From Heterohyrax brucei (lineage: Eukaryota; Chordata; Mammalia; Hyracoidea; Procaviidae), in the NCBI GenBank assembly GCA_028571685.1, contig CM053143.1, positions 8,237,501 to 8,301,500 of the forward strand: DNA of 64,000 bases, read 5' to 3'. A model generated the notes under the pieces. It was not told where the DNA came from. It saw nothing but the letters and a program-made list of their open reading frames with translations, and made no database searches. Within the stretch, counting starts at the first letter, position 1. The number at the start of each line of letters is the position of its first letter. The position numbers and the translations under genes are program-made. Shown one piece after another: positions 55,138 to 64,000 of the stretch.

Positions 55138-56994
55138 AAGATGGAAGTCCCCAGAATTGCTAAGATGGCCAGGGTCCAAGTCCCGAGTACTCACAAATTC
55201 CGTTCCCTCTGCCATGGCCTCCCTGTTCATGGATGTTGCAGTGGGCAAAAGAAAGCCTCTTTTTCACAGACGGAAGACAAGGAAAAGCTAAGCAATATCC
55301 TGAAACACTGAACCAGTTGCAATTAGCAGGTGTTTAAGAAAGATTTCTGGTAAATCATTAGCCCTTTAGCACTCAGGTAGCTTAGTTACTCTTTTCAAGC
55401 ACTGAGATTACTCTGCAATGATATGTGGAATACTTTTGTTGAAGAGATGGCTTGCCCTGGTTTTTATGTGCCAACTATAGCTCCTTCATTATAGCAAAAA
55501 AAAGAAAAAACAAAAAAAAAAAAAGAAAGAAAAGAAAATCCAGATGTTGCAAGTTCCCAAGAAATAAATTTTTTTTTGTGAAAGCAAGGGGTCTATTAAA
55601 AATAAACTTTTTTTTTTTCCTCATGAGAGTGGACAATAATTTTACTGTTGGAACCTTTAGACTTATCAAAGTACTACCCAACATTCTGGAATTAGGATAG
55701 ACCTGCATTCTTCACATTTCCAAAAGTCACTTAAGTTTAGATTGTCCTTAAATGCGGTGTGAGAGTAGCAGGAGTTCACTCTGCTCGGTTTCCCTGGGTG
55801 CCCATTACATCTTAGCTTCATGTAAACATAGCTAAAATGATAGACTGTGATGATTCCTCTAAGAATTGTTGTATTTTCCCCTGTTTTATTACAGACACTG
55901 ATAAAAACATTTTAAAATGGTACAAGGGGCCAAAAGAAGAGCAATATTTTTGTTTAAAATAAAGCTTCTTGGGACTATAAATACCAGGCTTAGGGAAGAA
56001 GGAGCTGTTGTTGAGTTGTAATGCCCTTGACCTTTGGGTGTTTGAACTGGCTCACTTGTGACTGTTTAAATTGTTTATCCTCCTTGCATCTTGATTGGTA
56101 AGTTTATAGCATAGAATTTTCTATCTTTTTTACACAGGAGTAGGAATATTTCGAAATCTCTTGACTAGTTGGCACCACAGCTATTCAGGATGAATATTTT
56201 TTTGAAACCAATGAAACAATTTATTGTCAACATTTTCTAACAAGTTTTTTCCTCACTAACATCTACTGTTTTGTGGAAGGCATTCTTGTAAATGACACCG
56301 TTAATGGTTTCTCTAAAACCAACATTTCTCACCAGTCTTCTTTCTCGAAGACCACTGCTAAAAATTGCCAACTCTTCCCTCTTCAAACTCTCCTCCTTTC
56401 ACATGTCCATCACCATCGCTTTGGCTTTGTTCTCTGTCTGTTCACCTTTCCTATTTGGCTTTGGTGCATGCTTCACCACTCTTTCCTCCTTCTTCAAACG
56501 TGGCACCTTTTTCTCTACACATTCCCCGCCCCCAAAGCTCATGTCTTTTCTTGTGACTTCATCTGAATTTCTTGCTCTCATTGGATTTCAGACTGCTGTC
56601 TTGAATATCCAGTTTCTTCCTAAATATTTACAACTTTTATAAGGTGAAGGTTAATTTTATTCCTGTGAGTGAACTGCATTAAAAAGTTACAAGTTGTATA
56701 TAGTTATGGAGGTAGAGATGTACTTTGGAGCGGACCTTTGCTTTCTTAAATTGTGCAAATACAAGGCTAATGTTTGATCTGGGGTTGGTTCTGAAAGATA
56801 GGGAAGTTTTCTATTCCAGATATGTCATATGTTCTGTTTAAGGAGGTAAAACTATTGTCTTTCACTGACATGGATGGTACAGATAAAATTTTGTGCCAAT
56901 AAATTAGAAAATCCCTATGAAATAAACAAGTATCTTTAAAGCTTATAACTCATTAAAACTTTAAACAAAAAAAGAAAATTTGAGTGCTTCTATT
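55138..56994. other. No feature recognised
   Basis: About 1.9 kb. It contains an A-rich run at 55495-55540. Overlapping frames of 97 and 116 aa at 56273-56642 are pyrimidine-rich (F/S/L/P) with no recognisable domain; codons look non-coding. Largest unassigned stretch of the window. Confidence 0.4.
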
Positions 56995-57227
56995 TAAAAC
57001 GTGAAATCTCGAATCAAAAACCTTCCCAGAAATAAATACCCAAGCCCAGTGAATGATTCCAAACCTTTAAGGAAGAGATACTATCAATGGCTAATTATTG
57101 GACTATTACAAGAAAAGATCAACAGGCCAATCTCACTCACAAACATAAAAGTAAAATCCCTAAACAAAACATTAGCCCCAAAGGTCACAGAATATATTAA
57201 AAGGGCAATATTTCACCAGTGTAGCAG

Positions 57228-57690
57228 AAGTGGTCTTTACCTTTCAGTATCTTTACCTCTTGCCTTGGAACTTTCCCTAAACAAAGACACTCTGTACTCA
57301 TGCATGGAGGTTAGAGGTGCCAGGTAGCATTTCCATGAATAGCCCTGGACAAAGGATAGATGGAGGTGGGAGTTGATGTACACATATCCCAGTTTCCTCA
57401 TCTCTCAGGTTGGATTGCCCTGACACATGTTCCTATACTATTTGCCAGAGTTTCCTGTGTAATTAAGTCTCTTACCATGGCCTCTGTCTTGATTCTTCAC
57501 CCTTTGTTGACTTTCTTCCCTTACCCATCTCACGTTTCCACTTTTCCTGTCAGTTTCTTTCAACTCGATGATAAACTTCGTGAAACAAAATCCTTGTCCC
57601 AAGGCCTGCTGTAAGTTGAACCCAACCCAGGACAATAACCAAATCACATTATCTCAAGAATGGCAAGTTGTGGTAGCATTAATAATTAAT
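57228..57690. other. Unidentified ~460-bp insert in the old L1
   Basis: L1 homology stops at about tttcaccagtg and resumes at aagggaaaaaaattcatgat, yet in L1 these are only some tens of bases apart. The insert has no SINE, RTE or LTR signature that I know. A mid-section, ccagtttcctcatctctcag, recalls MIR but is isolated. Boundaries are approximate. Confidence 0.45.
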
Positions 57691-58121
57691 CAATTTTATT
57701 CATGACATTTATGTAAGTAAGGGAAAAAAATTCATGATCTCAATAGATATGATGAAAATGTCTTCTGAAATTCAATAGTTCTTTCTGGTAAAATTTCTCA
57801 GCCTGACAAATAACATGTACAGAAACATTCTTTAGAAAACATCACACTTAGTGGTAAAATACTGAAATTTATTGCCATGAGATAGCAAAAAGAAATGTTG
57901 GCATCATCATTTTTAATCATCATTTTATTAGCCAGTGTAATAACTCATGAAAAAACCGTAGGACTGGAAAGAAACAGAACTGTGGTTACTTACATATAAA
58001 ATTGTTGTGTACATAGAAAATCCAAAATAATTTGCACATAAAATATTAGAAATTATAACTGCATTTAGTAAAATCACTGGAAATTAAATTAGCATAAAAC
58101 CAATTTTATTTCTATAGGCTA

Positions 58122-59262
58122 TTGTTGTTGGGTGCCAATGAATTGGTTCCAGCTAGTAGCAGCAGCATGTATAACAGAAAAAAATGTCACCCAATCCTGC
58201 ACCATCCTTATAAACATTGTTTGAACACATTATATCAGTCTATCTGATTGACGGTCTTCCTTTTTTTCACTGACCCTCTACTTTACCAAGCATGATATCC
58301 TTCTGCAGGGACTGGTGTCTGCTAATAGCATGTTGTCTTAGTTTGTTATAACATGTGGACTTAGTCCAGTAATTAGCTGCTATAATAGAAATACCCAAAG
58401 TGAATGGCTTTAACAAAGGGAAGTTTATTGTCTCATAGTGTAGTAGGCTATTAGCTCAAATTCAGGGCATCAGCTTCAGGAGAATGCTTTCTCTTTTTAT
58501 CAGCTCTGAAGGAACGCCCTTGTCCCTGATCAAGGAGCTTCTCAGCACAGGGATCTCAGGTTCAAAAGACACACTATGTTCTTGATGCTTCTTGCTTGGT
58601 GGTATGGGATCCTCCTGTCTTTCTGCTCACTCTCTTTTTTATATCTCAAGAGAGTGACTTAAAACACAATTTAATCTTGTAGATCTCACCACCATATCAA
58701 CCACTAATCCCATCTCATTAACACCACGACAAGAGAATTCACAACACATAGGAATATCACATCAGATGACAAAATGGTGCACAATTACACAACACTGGGA
58801 ATCATGGCCTAGCCAAATTGGTACACATATTTTTGGAAAACACAATTCAATCCATGATACATGTCCAAAATACACGAGATGAAGTCTCACCATCCTTACT
58901 TCTAAAGAGCATTCTGACTATATCTTTTCCAAGGAGGTTTGTTCATTTTTCTGGCAATCGTGATACATTCAGTACTCTTCAACAAGAGCATAATTCAAAG
59001 ACATAAATTATGCTTTCTTTGGTCTTATTCATCATCTAGCTTTTGAATGCATATGTGAAGGCAATTGAAAATATCATGGGTTGGAATAGGGCACCTTAGA
59101 CCTCAAAGTGTCATATTCGCTTTTTAACACTTCAAAGAGGTCTTTTACAGTGGTTTTGCCCAATGTGATGCATCTTTTGGTTCCTTGGGTGCTGCTTCCA
59201 TGAGAGTTGAGTGGGTATCCAAGTAAAATGAAATTCTTAACAACTTCAATATATTATTTTTA
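58122..59262 (-). mobile_element. RTE LINE 3' end, antisense, split by a solo LTR
   Basis: Left part 58122-58333 (attgttgttgggtgccaatg, cacccaatcctgcaccatcc, gactggtgtctgctaatagc). Right part 58860-59262 (atgtccaaaatacacgagat, aaagagcattctgactatat, cttttacagtggttttgccc, gtgctgcttccatgagagtt). The join is seamless once the LTR and one catgt copy are removed. Confidence 0.9.
58334..58859 (-). mobile_element. Solo LTR, MaLR/ERVL-like, antisense, with 5-bp target duplication
   Basis: Begins tgtcttagtttgttataaca; internal blocks tggctttaacaaagggaagt, gcttcttgcttggtggtatg, catcagatgacaaaatggtg, gggaatcatggcctagccaa; ends cacaattcaatccatgata. Flanked by catgt at 58329-58333 and 58860-58864. The terminal CA expected for an LTR is TA here, a likely point change. 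No internal retroviral region, so it arose by LTR-LTR recombination. Confidence 0.9.
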
Positions 59263-59815
59263 GTACAATCTATATGATAGTGACAAATAATTAGAATACC
59301 AAATTTTAAAAATATCATGAACAAACGTCAAAAGCATCAAATACCTAGGAATAAAAGTTAAGACGAGAAAAATCTCTACAGAGAAAACTATGAAACAAGA
59401 CTGAGGTAAATTAAAGGCCAACTCAATAAGAGATTTTTCTATAACTGTGAATCACAAGACTATATGTATTAAAGATACCAATCTTCTGAAAATTCTCTGT
59501 AGACATCACACAATTTGAATGAAACGAGATAAAGAAAAATTTTAAAAAGTTTTTTTTTTTTGTGTGTGTGTGGTTTGTTTGTTCGGCCTGGGAAATTTAT
59601 AAGTTAGCTTCTATTCACAGAGAAATGCAAAAGGCCAAAAACAGACAAAAGAATCTGAAAAGAGGAACAAAGACATAGATTCACATGATCAGATATTAAG
59701 ACTTACTCTAAAATCTAAAAATGACATTAATTGAAATAGTGAAATATTGGTACAAGGATAGATAAATAAGTAAAGAATAGGTCAGAAAGTCTAAAAACTA
59801 ACCCACAAATATAAG

Positions 59816-60267
59816 GTCTCCTGATTTATATCACAGAGAATGTGACAGAAGCTGAGGTACATGGTTAAGTTGGGCTTCAGTCCACCAGATCTCACAGAGA
59901 GGGATCCAAGGGAATAGACTTCTCTGACCTCGCATCTTCCCTCAGTGACGGTCCTCAGTGGCAGAACTCAGCTGGCAGAACTCAGTGGCAGAACTCAGTG
60001 AGGCAAGCCCAAAGACAGAGAGGAAAATTCAGCCTTGCAAGATACAGAGGAGGCAGAGCAAATGTCAAATATATAACACTAAAGATAGTGGTGTTCCATA
60101 TTAGAAAAAAATACATTAAAATTATCATTAGATACACACACACATATCCATGTTACAGATACGTGTGAAGAAATGATGAAGTAAAACAGCTGAAGAGTGA
60201 TTTCAAAATGCAGCTTGAGATACAAAGTAAAGAATAATAAAATGTGAAATTGCCAGGCATTTCATTT
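59816..60267. other. Unassigned, with a short tandem repeat
   Basis: The 13-mer tggcagaactcag occurs three times at 59959-59971, 59973-59985 and 59986-59998. A short (ca) run lies at 60135-60145. No coding signal. Confidence 0.7.
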
Positions 60268-60868
60268 TACCTCGATCCACAGTCAATGCCCATGGAAGCA
60301 GCAGTTAAGGAATCGAACGATGTGTTATATTGGGCAGATTTTCTGAACAAGACCGCCTTTAAAGTATTAAAAAAGTAAAGATGTCACTTTGAAGACTAAG
60401 GTATACCTGATCCAAGCCATGGTGTTTTCAGTCACCTCATGTGTATGTGGAACTTGACAATGAGTCAAGAAGACTAAAGAAGGATCCAAGCCTTTGAATT
60501 ATGGTGTTGGTGAAGAGCATCGAATATTCCATGATTCCAGAAGAACAAACAACTCTGTCTTGCAAGAAGTATAGCCAGAATGCTCCTTACATGTGAGGAC
60601 GATGAGACTTTGTCTCATGGACCTTGAACATGTTATTAGGAGGGTGCAGTCCCTGGAGAAGGACACTCTGCTTGGTAAGGAAGAGAGTCAGCTAAAAAGA
60701 AGAACTTTAGTGAGATGAATTGACACAGTGGTTACAACAAAGGGCTGAAACATAGCAATGATTATGAGCCTCGTGCGGGACCAGACAGTGTTTTGTTCTG
60801 TTGTACACGAGGTTCTCTATGAGTTGGAACAGACTCAACAGCACCTAACAACAATAACAGACATATAC
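60268..60868 (+). mobile_element. RTE LINE 3' end, sense, ~600 bp
   Basis: cctcgatccacagtcaatgc, agatgtcactttgaagacta, gaattatggtgttggtgaag, gctccttacatgtgaggacg, gatgaattgacacagtggtt, ttctgttgtacacgaggttc, tcaacagcacctaacaacaa. Opposite in orientation to the RTE at 58122-59262, ~1 kb away. Confidence 0.9.
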
Positions 60869-61910
60869 ACACATATTAATGTGCGTGAGCATGTATACGT
60901 ATACATATATATCCTTTTATTACTTACCTTCCCTCCTAGTTTTTCATAGTTTGTTCTGAGCTTAGTAATCTTCGCTTTTCTAATATACATTTTTCTCTCT
61001 TGTTCCTGGACAAATACTGCACATTCTGATCTAGTCAGGCTGGTCTCTGTTAAGGTTTATAGTCATTCAGAAGAGAGTCCCTTCTTACTATTTTTGGTAG
61101 AATAAGGGACACTTTGTGAAATCTGAGATGGCCAGAGAATCAAGCTTGTTAGTTCTTGCAGCCAGGGACAATTTCCAAGTTTCAGTGTTGCACTGTCCCA
61201 CTGGCCAACTTGATGCTGGGTATGGGTGTTTATGTTTGCAAGGGATGCTAGTGCTAAGACCGTTGTTGCTATGGTCTATGAAGGCTGACTGTTACTCTTG
61301 CCGGCAGCAGTTCAACACCGCATCCCTAAATGACTCCATTCTCCTCCACATTCATATCTTGCATGGTGTACATGAGCAAGTTATGTGCCATATTCTAGCT
61401 TCACGGGAGGCCAGAAGAGAGAATTTCTAGTTTCTAGCCTGTGGAGGCACGTGTTATCATATTATCATGCATCAATTCTTGAATGTGTAAGAAGTATGTT
61501 CAAATACTGCCAGACCGTTAAGGAAGTGTGAAAGATGTCCACCCCACCTCCCCCTGGCTACCACTTCCATGATAGTTCCTACCTCATTGCCTCGTATTGT
61601 CATACCTAGTCACTGGCCCTGGACTCTTTGTGTAATAATTGTGTAAGTACCATTCCTTTTCTCAGAGTACTTACTTTTGAGTGAAACTCCTGGACCACTC
61701 ATTACGCTATTGTCTCTGAACTTCGTTAGTGCTAACTAGTGATTCCATTCAATTAGCACTTGATTTTGCCTTTTTAATTTATTTGTGATTTTGCTAAAAA
61801 AAGTATGAAACATCATTTTGTTATTAACCATGCATTTTATTATTTGACCTTATCTATTAAAACTTTAGGAATCTTTGTAGGGAGTAATAATATTTTTCCA
61901 GTCGCTTTTG
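60869..61910. other. No feature recognised
   Basis: A (ta/ca)-rich patch at 60880-60912, then unassigned sequence. The 104-aa plus frame at 61116-61430 starts with a plausible ATG but shows no domain, no splice context and no repeat match I know; I do not call it a gene. Confidence 0.4.
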
Positions 61911-62197
61911 TTGTTAGTTGTTGTTAAGTCTGGTCCTGCACTATTCCCACAATTGACTGAGAATCAGAATATTGTGTTCTATAGAGTTTTCACTGGCTGA
62001 TTTTTGGAAATAGTTTGTCAGGCCTTTCTTCCTAGTCCATCCTAATCTGGAAGTTTCCTTGAAACCTGGTCAGCATCACAGCAACTGCAAGCCTTCACCG
62101 ATAGATGGATGGTGACTATGCATGAGCTACATTGCCAGGAATTGAACACAGTCTCCCAAACAGATAGCAGTAATTCTATCATTGAACCACCACAGCC
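61911..62197 (-). mobile_element. Chimeric SINE: tRNA-Gly-like head, RTE-derived body and tail
   Basis: Read on the minus strand from 62197, the first ~67 nt (to 62131) follow tRNA-Gly: ggctgtggtggttcaatgat, then agaattactgc, ending gactgtgttcaattcctggc. The A box is tggttcaatgatagaatt and the B box gttcaattcc. Next come ttgctgtgatgctgac, the RTE-like gaaaggcctgacaaactatt, and the caacaactaacaacaa tail at 61911. This head differs from the AfroSINE copies elsewhere in the window. Essentially full length. Confidence 0.78.
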
Positions 62198-63082
62198 TGT
62201 TTTTTCATCATAAGAAATAGCGTATTCATACGAACACAAGAGAAACAGTATTGATACTTGCTTTTGATTATACGGTGGTTTGATCTTGGAGGGGTAGAGA
62301 TCATGGTCAAGTGTTTTTAATGAATATATTCATGTACAAGCTGCTGTTCAGGCCATTTTGCAATGTAATTCACACCATCCAAATTGCTAGGTCTTCAGGA
62401 ATGCATTTATTAGTATATTTTAGAGTTTCATTTCCTACTGTACCCCGAAATTTGTCTTTGATTGGATAGATGGTAAAACCTGGGAATATCTGTTGAAATG
62501 CAAAGGGAAATTAAATCAAGTAGGTTATTAAATGTTTAATGTACCTCAACCCAAATTTAGGAATATAACTTATAAGAGAGCATTAGGAGAATTTATATTG
62601 ACTAAGAAATATGAAGTTTGGTCTGTAGAATTTGACAAAGAACTTTTGTAACAGTCATGTATCAGTAGCTCTCTTTAGGACTCCTAAACTATAGTCTTGG
62701 AAATAAATATCCAAATGAACATGAAACCTCTAAGGTATTTTGGCCAGTAGGTCACGGAAAGCAGGTAAATAAATGATTTGCTTGTGTTTTTGTTTAGACT
62801 TATTTGTGTCCTGCCTCCAGCTTAGGTGGGCTTGCAGATGAATATTGGTGTTGAGAAGCAGTCATGGAGAGAAGGGGAGGCAGGATGTTAAGCCCCACGA
62901 AGCCCCCTAAAATCCATGCTATGAAACAGTACTTCCACACCTAGAATACATTCGGGGAAGTCAACAAAATACTAATAAAGCATGAAAAAATAGGTCTGAA
63001 ATAAGTCTGAGAAGAACAAAGCCATGTCCTGGCTTGCAGAAAGAAAACAAAGTAGACAGTTAATCATTTTAAAGGGCAGTGT
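62198..63082. other. No feature recognised
   Basis: AT-rich unassigned sequence. Confidence 0.45.
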
Positions 63083-63475
63083 TGTTGTTATGTGGTGTTG
63101 AGTTAATTCTGACTTACAGAGACTGTACAGGATAGAGCAGAACTACCCCATGGGGTTTCCTAGGCTGTTGTCTTTATGGAAGAAGGCCAGGAGGTACAGT
63201 GGTTAAGCACTCTGCTGCTGGTTGAAATGTCGGTGTGTTGAAACAACTCTGAATCAGCCAAAGAAAAGACATGGTTATCTGCTCCTGTACAGACTCCATG
63301 CGGACAGATCTACTCTGTTCTATGGGGTTGCTATGAGTCAGAATTAAGTAGATGACACAAAACAACAACAATAATCTTTGCAGAAGCAGATTATCAGGTC
63401 TTTTCTCCTGAAGAGTAGCTGCAGCCTACCTTTTGGTTAGCAGCGAAGCATTTAACCACTGCTCCCTGAGGTTGC
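63083..63475 (-). mobile_element. AfroSINE (longer subfamily), antisense, split by another SINE
   Basis: Left part 63083-63182 (gttgttatgtggtgttgagt, gcagaactaccccatggggt, gttgtctttatggaaga). Right part 63372-63475 (aatctttgcagaagcagatt, atcaggtcttttctcctgaa, cttttggttagcagcgaagc, accactgctccctgag). tctttatggaagaa and tctttgcagaagca look like a diverged target duplication. Confidence 0.85.
63185..63365 (+). mobile_element. AfroSINE, sense, nested
   Basis: ggccaggaggtacagtggtt, aagcactctgctgctggttg, gaaaagacatggttatctgc, ttctatggggttgctatgag, ending gatgacacaaaacaacaaca. Inserted head-on into the antisense SINE around it. Confidence 0.85.
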
Positions 63476-63721
63476 TCCTTTTAACTGGCAACAGAGAGCT
63501 AAATGCTGTCATGATTTTTGCTACTTAGGAGTACAAAATGGGAGTGGACAATGAAATTAATCAGAAATACAACGTATGCCAGGGTTCACTGGTGGATATA
63601 TATATCATATCCCATCATATACTGAAGTTTTCTAGAATAGTAGCCTGTCTTCTACCAGTATTAATTAAACGTTTATTAAGTACAGAACCACAACCCATCT
63701 GTTAATTTGCTGTGCTCCGGA

Positions 63722-63942
63722 GGCTGATGTATTGCTGTGATGCTGGAAACTGTATCACCAGTATTTCAAATAACAAAAGGATCACTCATGGTGGACAGCT
63801 TTCAGCAGTGCTTCTGGATAAAAGCAGACTAGGAAGAAAGGCATGGTGATCTACTTCTGAAAATGAACCAATGAAAATTCTGTGAATTGCAACAGAATAG
63901 CATATGATACACTGTTGGAAGATGAATCCTCTAGATTAGAAT
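63722..63942 (+). mobile_element. RTE LINE 5'-region fragment
   Basis: ttgctgtgatgctggaaact, ccagtatttcaaataacaaa, gcagactaggaagaaaggca, gatctacttctgaaaatgaa, ttggaagatgaatcctctag: the RTE 5' region as at 5037, but the 3' tail is absent. 63476-63721 before it is unassigned. Confidence 0.7.
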
Positions 63943-64000
63943 CAAAACCTGTTGCTTTCAAGTTGATTCCAACTCATGTTGACCCTGTAGAACAGAGAGG
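63943..64000 (-). mobile_element. AfroSINE tail, antisense, cut by window end
   Basis: caaaacctgttgctttcaag, ttgattccaactcatgttga, ccctgtagaacagag is the start of an antisense copy that continues beyond the window. Confidence 0.85.

Larger units (their letters stand above)
56995..59815 (+). mobile_element. Old L1, interrupted at least twice
   Basis: L1 ORF2 pieces in order: 57000-57225 (NRPISLTNIKVKSLNKTLAP, then YIKRAIFHQ in the 57001-57327 frame), 57690-58121 (tcatgatctcaatagatatg, acacttagtggtaaaatact, gtgtacatagaaaatccaaa), and 59265-59815 (gcatcaaatacctaggaata, gaagactt-type region, tattggtacaaggatagata). Far more diverged than the other L1s. The gaps hold an unidentified ~460-bp insert (57228-57690) and an RTE (58122-59262). 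Confidence 0.78.

Noticed and set aside
56273-56642. 97-aa and 116-aa frames in a pyrimidine-rich block.
   Set aside because: Low-complexity F/S/L/P composition in two frames at once; typical of a non-coding pyrimidine tract.
61116-61430. 104-aa plus-strand frame possibly an exon or small gene.
   Set aside because: No recognisable domain, signal peptide or splice context; of a length expected by chance in 64 kb.
62131-62197. tRNA-Gly-like sequence on the minus strand.
   Set aside because: It is the head of a SINE: sequence continues into an RTE body, and the cloverleaf positions are mutated, so it is not a functional tRNA gene.
1-64000. Bacterial-type features (operons, CRISPR arrays, insertion sequences, phage).
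   Set aside because: All mobile elements are mammalian retroposons and the sequence has no bacterial gene organisation; none of these features is present.

Overview
The window is vertebrate nuclear DNA from an afrotherian mammal, most likely an elephant or close relative (Paenungulata). This rests on recognising three repeat groups from memory, without a database search. The first is a dense population of tRNA-derived AfroSINEs whose tails resemble an RTE (BovB-like) LINE. The second is that RTE LINE itself. The third is several L1 families with the 3' UTR types I associate with elephant. Older pan-mammalian repeats (L2, MIR, a MER5-like hAT piece, MaLR-like solo LTRs) lie underneath. The sequence is AT-rich and I see no exon, CpG island, functional tRNA or rRNA gene, or intact host coding gene. 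It reads as gene desert or a long intron. Nearly every longer open reading frame is part of an L1 or RTE protein, or an accident of a repeat.

Layout. 1-2357: 5' part of a minus-strand L1. 2385-17900: L2/MIR remnants, a split ancient LINE-like element (4795-5700), a solo LTR (6426-6911), and a SINE-rich stretch at 13.9-17.9 kb. 18921-19922: 5'-truncated L1. 20458-23480: SINE and RTE 3' ends plus MIR. 25782-32165: an L1 with both ends, broken by a nested L1 3' end, an (AC)41 microsatellite, a MaLR-like LTR and two internal deletions. 32521-34796: the best-preserved L1 fragment (minus strand), with a 16-bp target duplication and only one stop seen in about 430 ORF2 codons. 35628-36482: RTE fragment carrying a mutated RT active site.

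37370-39765 and 51915-55137 are two AfroSINEs, each split by its own L1 at the same SINE position. 40138-41325: L1 3' UTR with an RTE inserted. 43728-48480: RTE piece, then a minus L1 with 5' UTR, ORF1 and the start of ORF2 but no 3' part, then an older L1 3' region. 49705-51353: L1 3' UTR followed by a small 5'-inverted (twin-primed) L1. 56995-59815: old L1 containing an RTE that contains a solo LTR. 60268-60868: RTE 3' end. 61911-62197: SINE with a tRNA-Gly-like head. 63083-63475: SINE within SINE.

There is no operon or gene network. What works together is the retroposon system: L1 and RTE proteins supplied the enzymes, SINEs borrowed the RTE tail, and the insertion order can be read from the nesting. 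Boundaries of diverged repeats are good to roughly 5-30 bp. I found no convincing new biological system. The most interesting signals are the paired L1 insertions at one SINE site, the palindromic micro-SINE scar at 9.9 kb, and the twin-primed L1.
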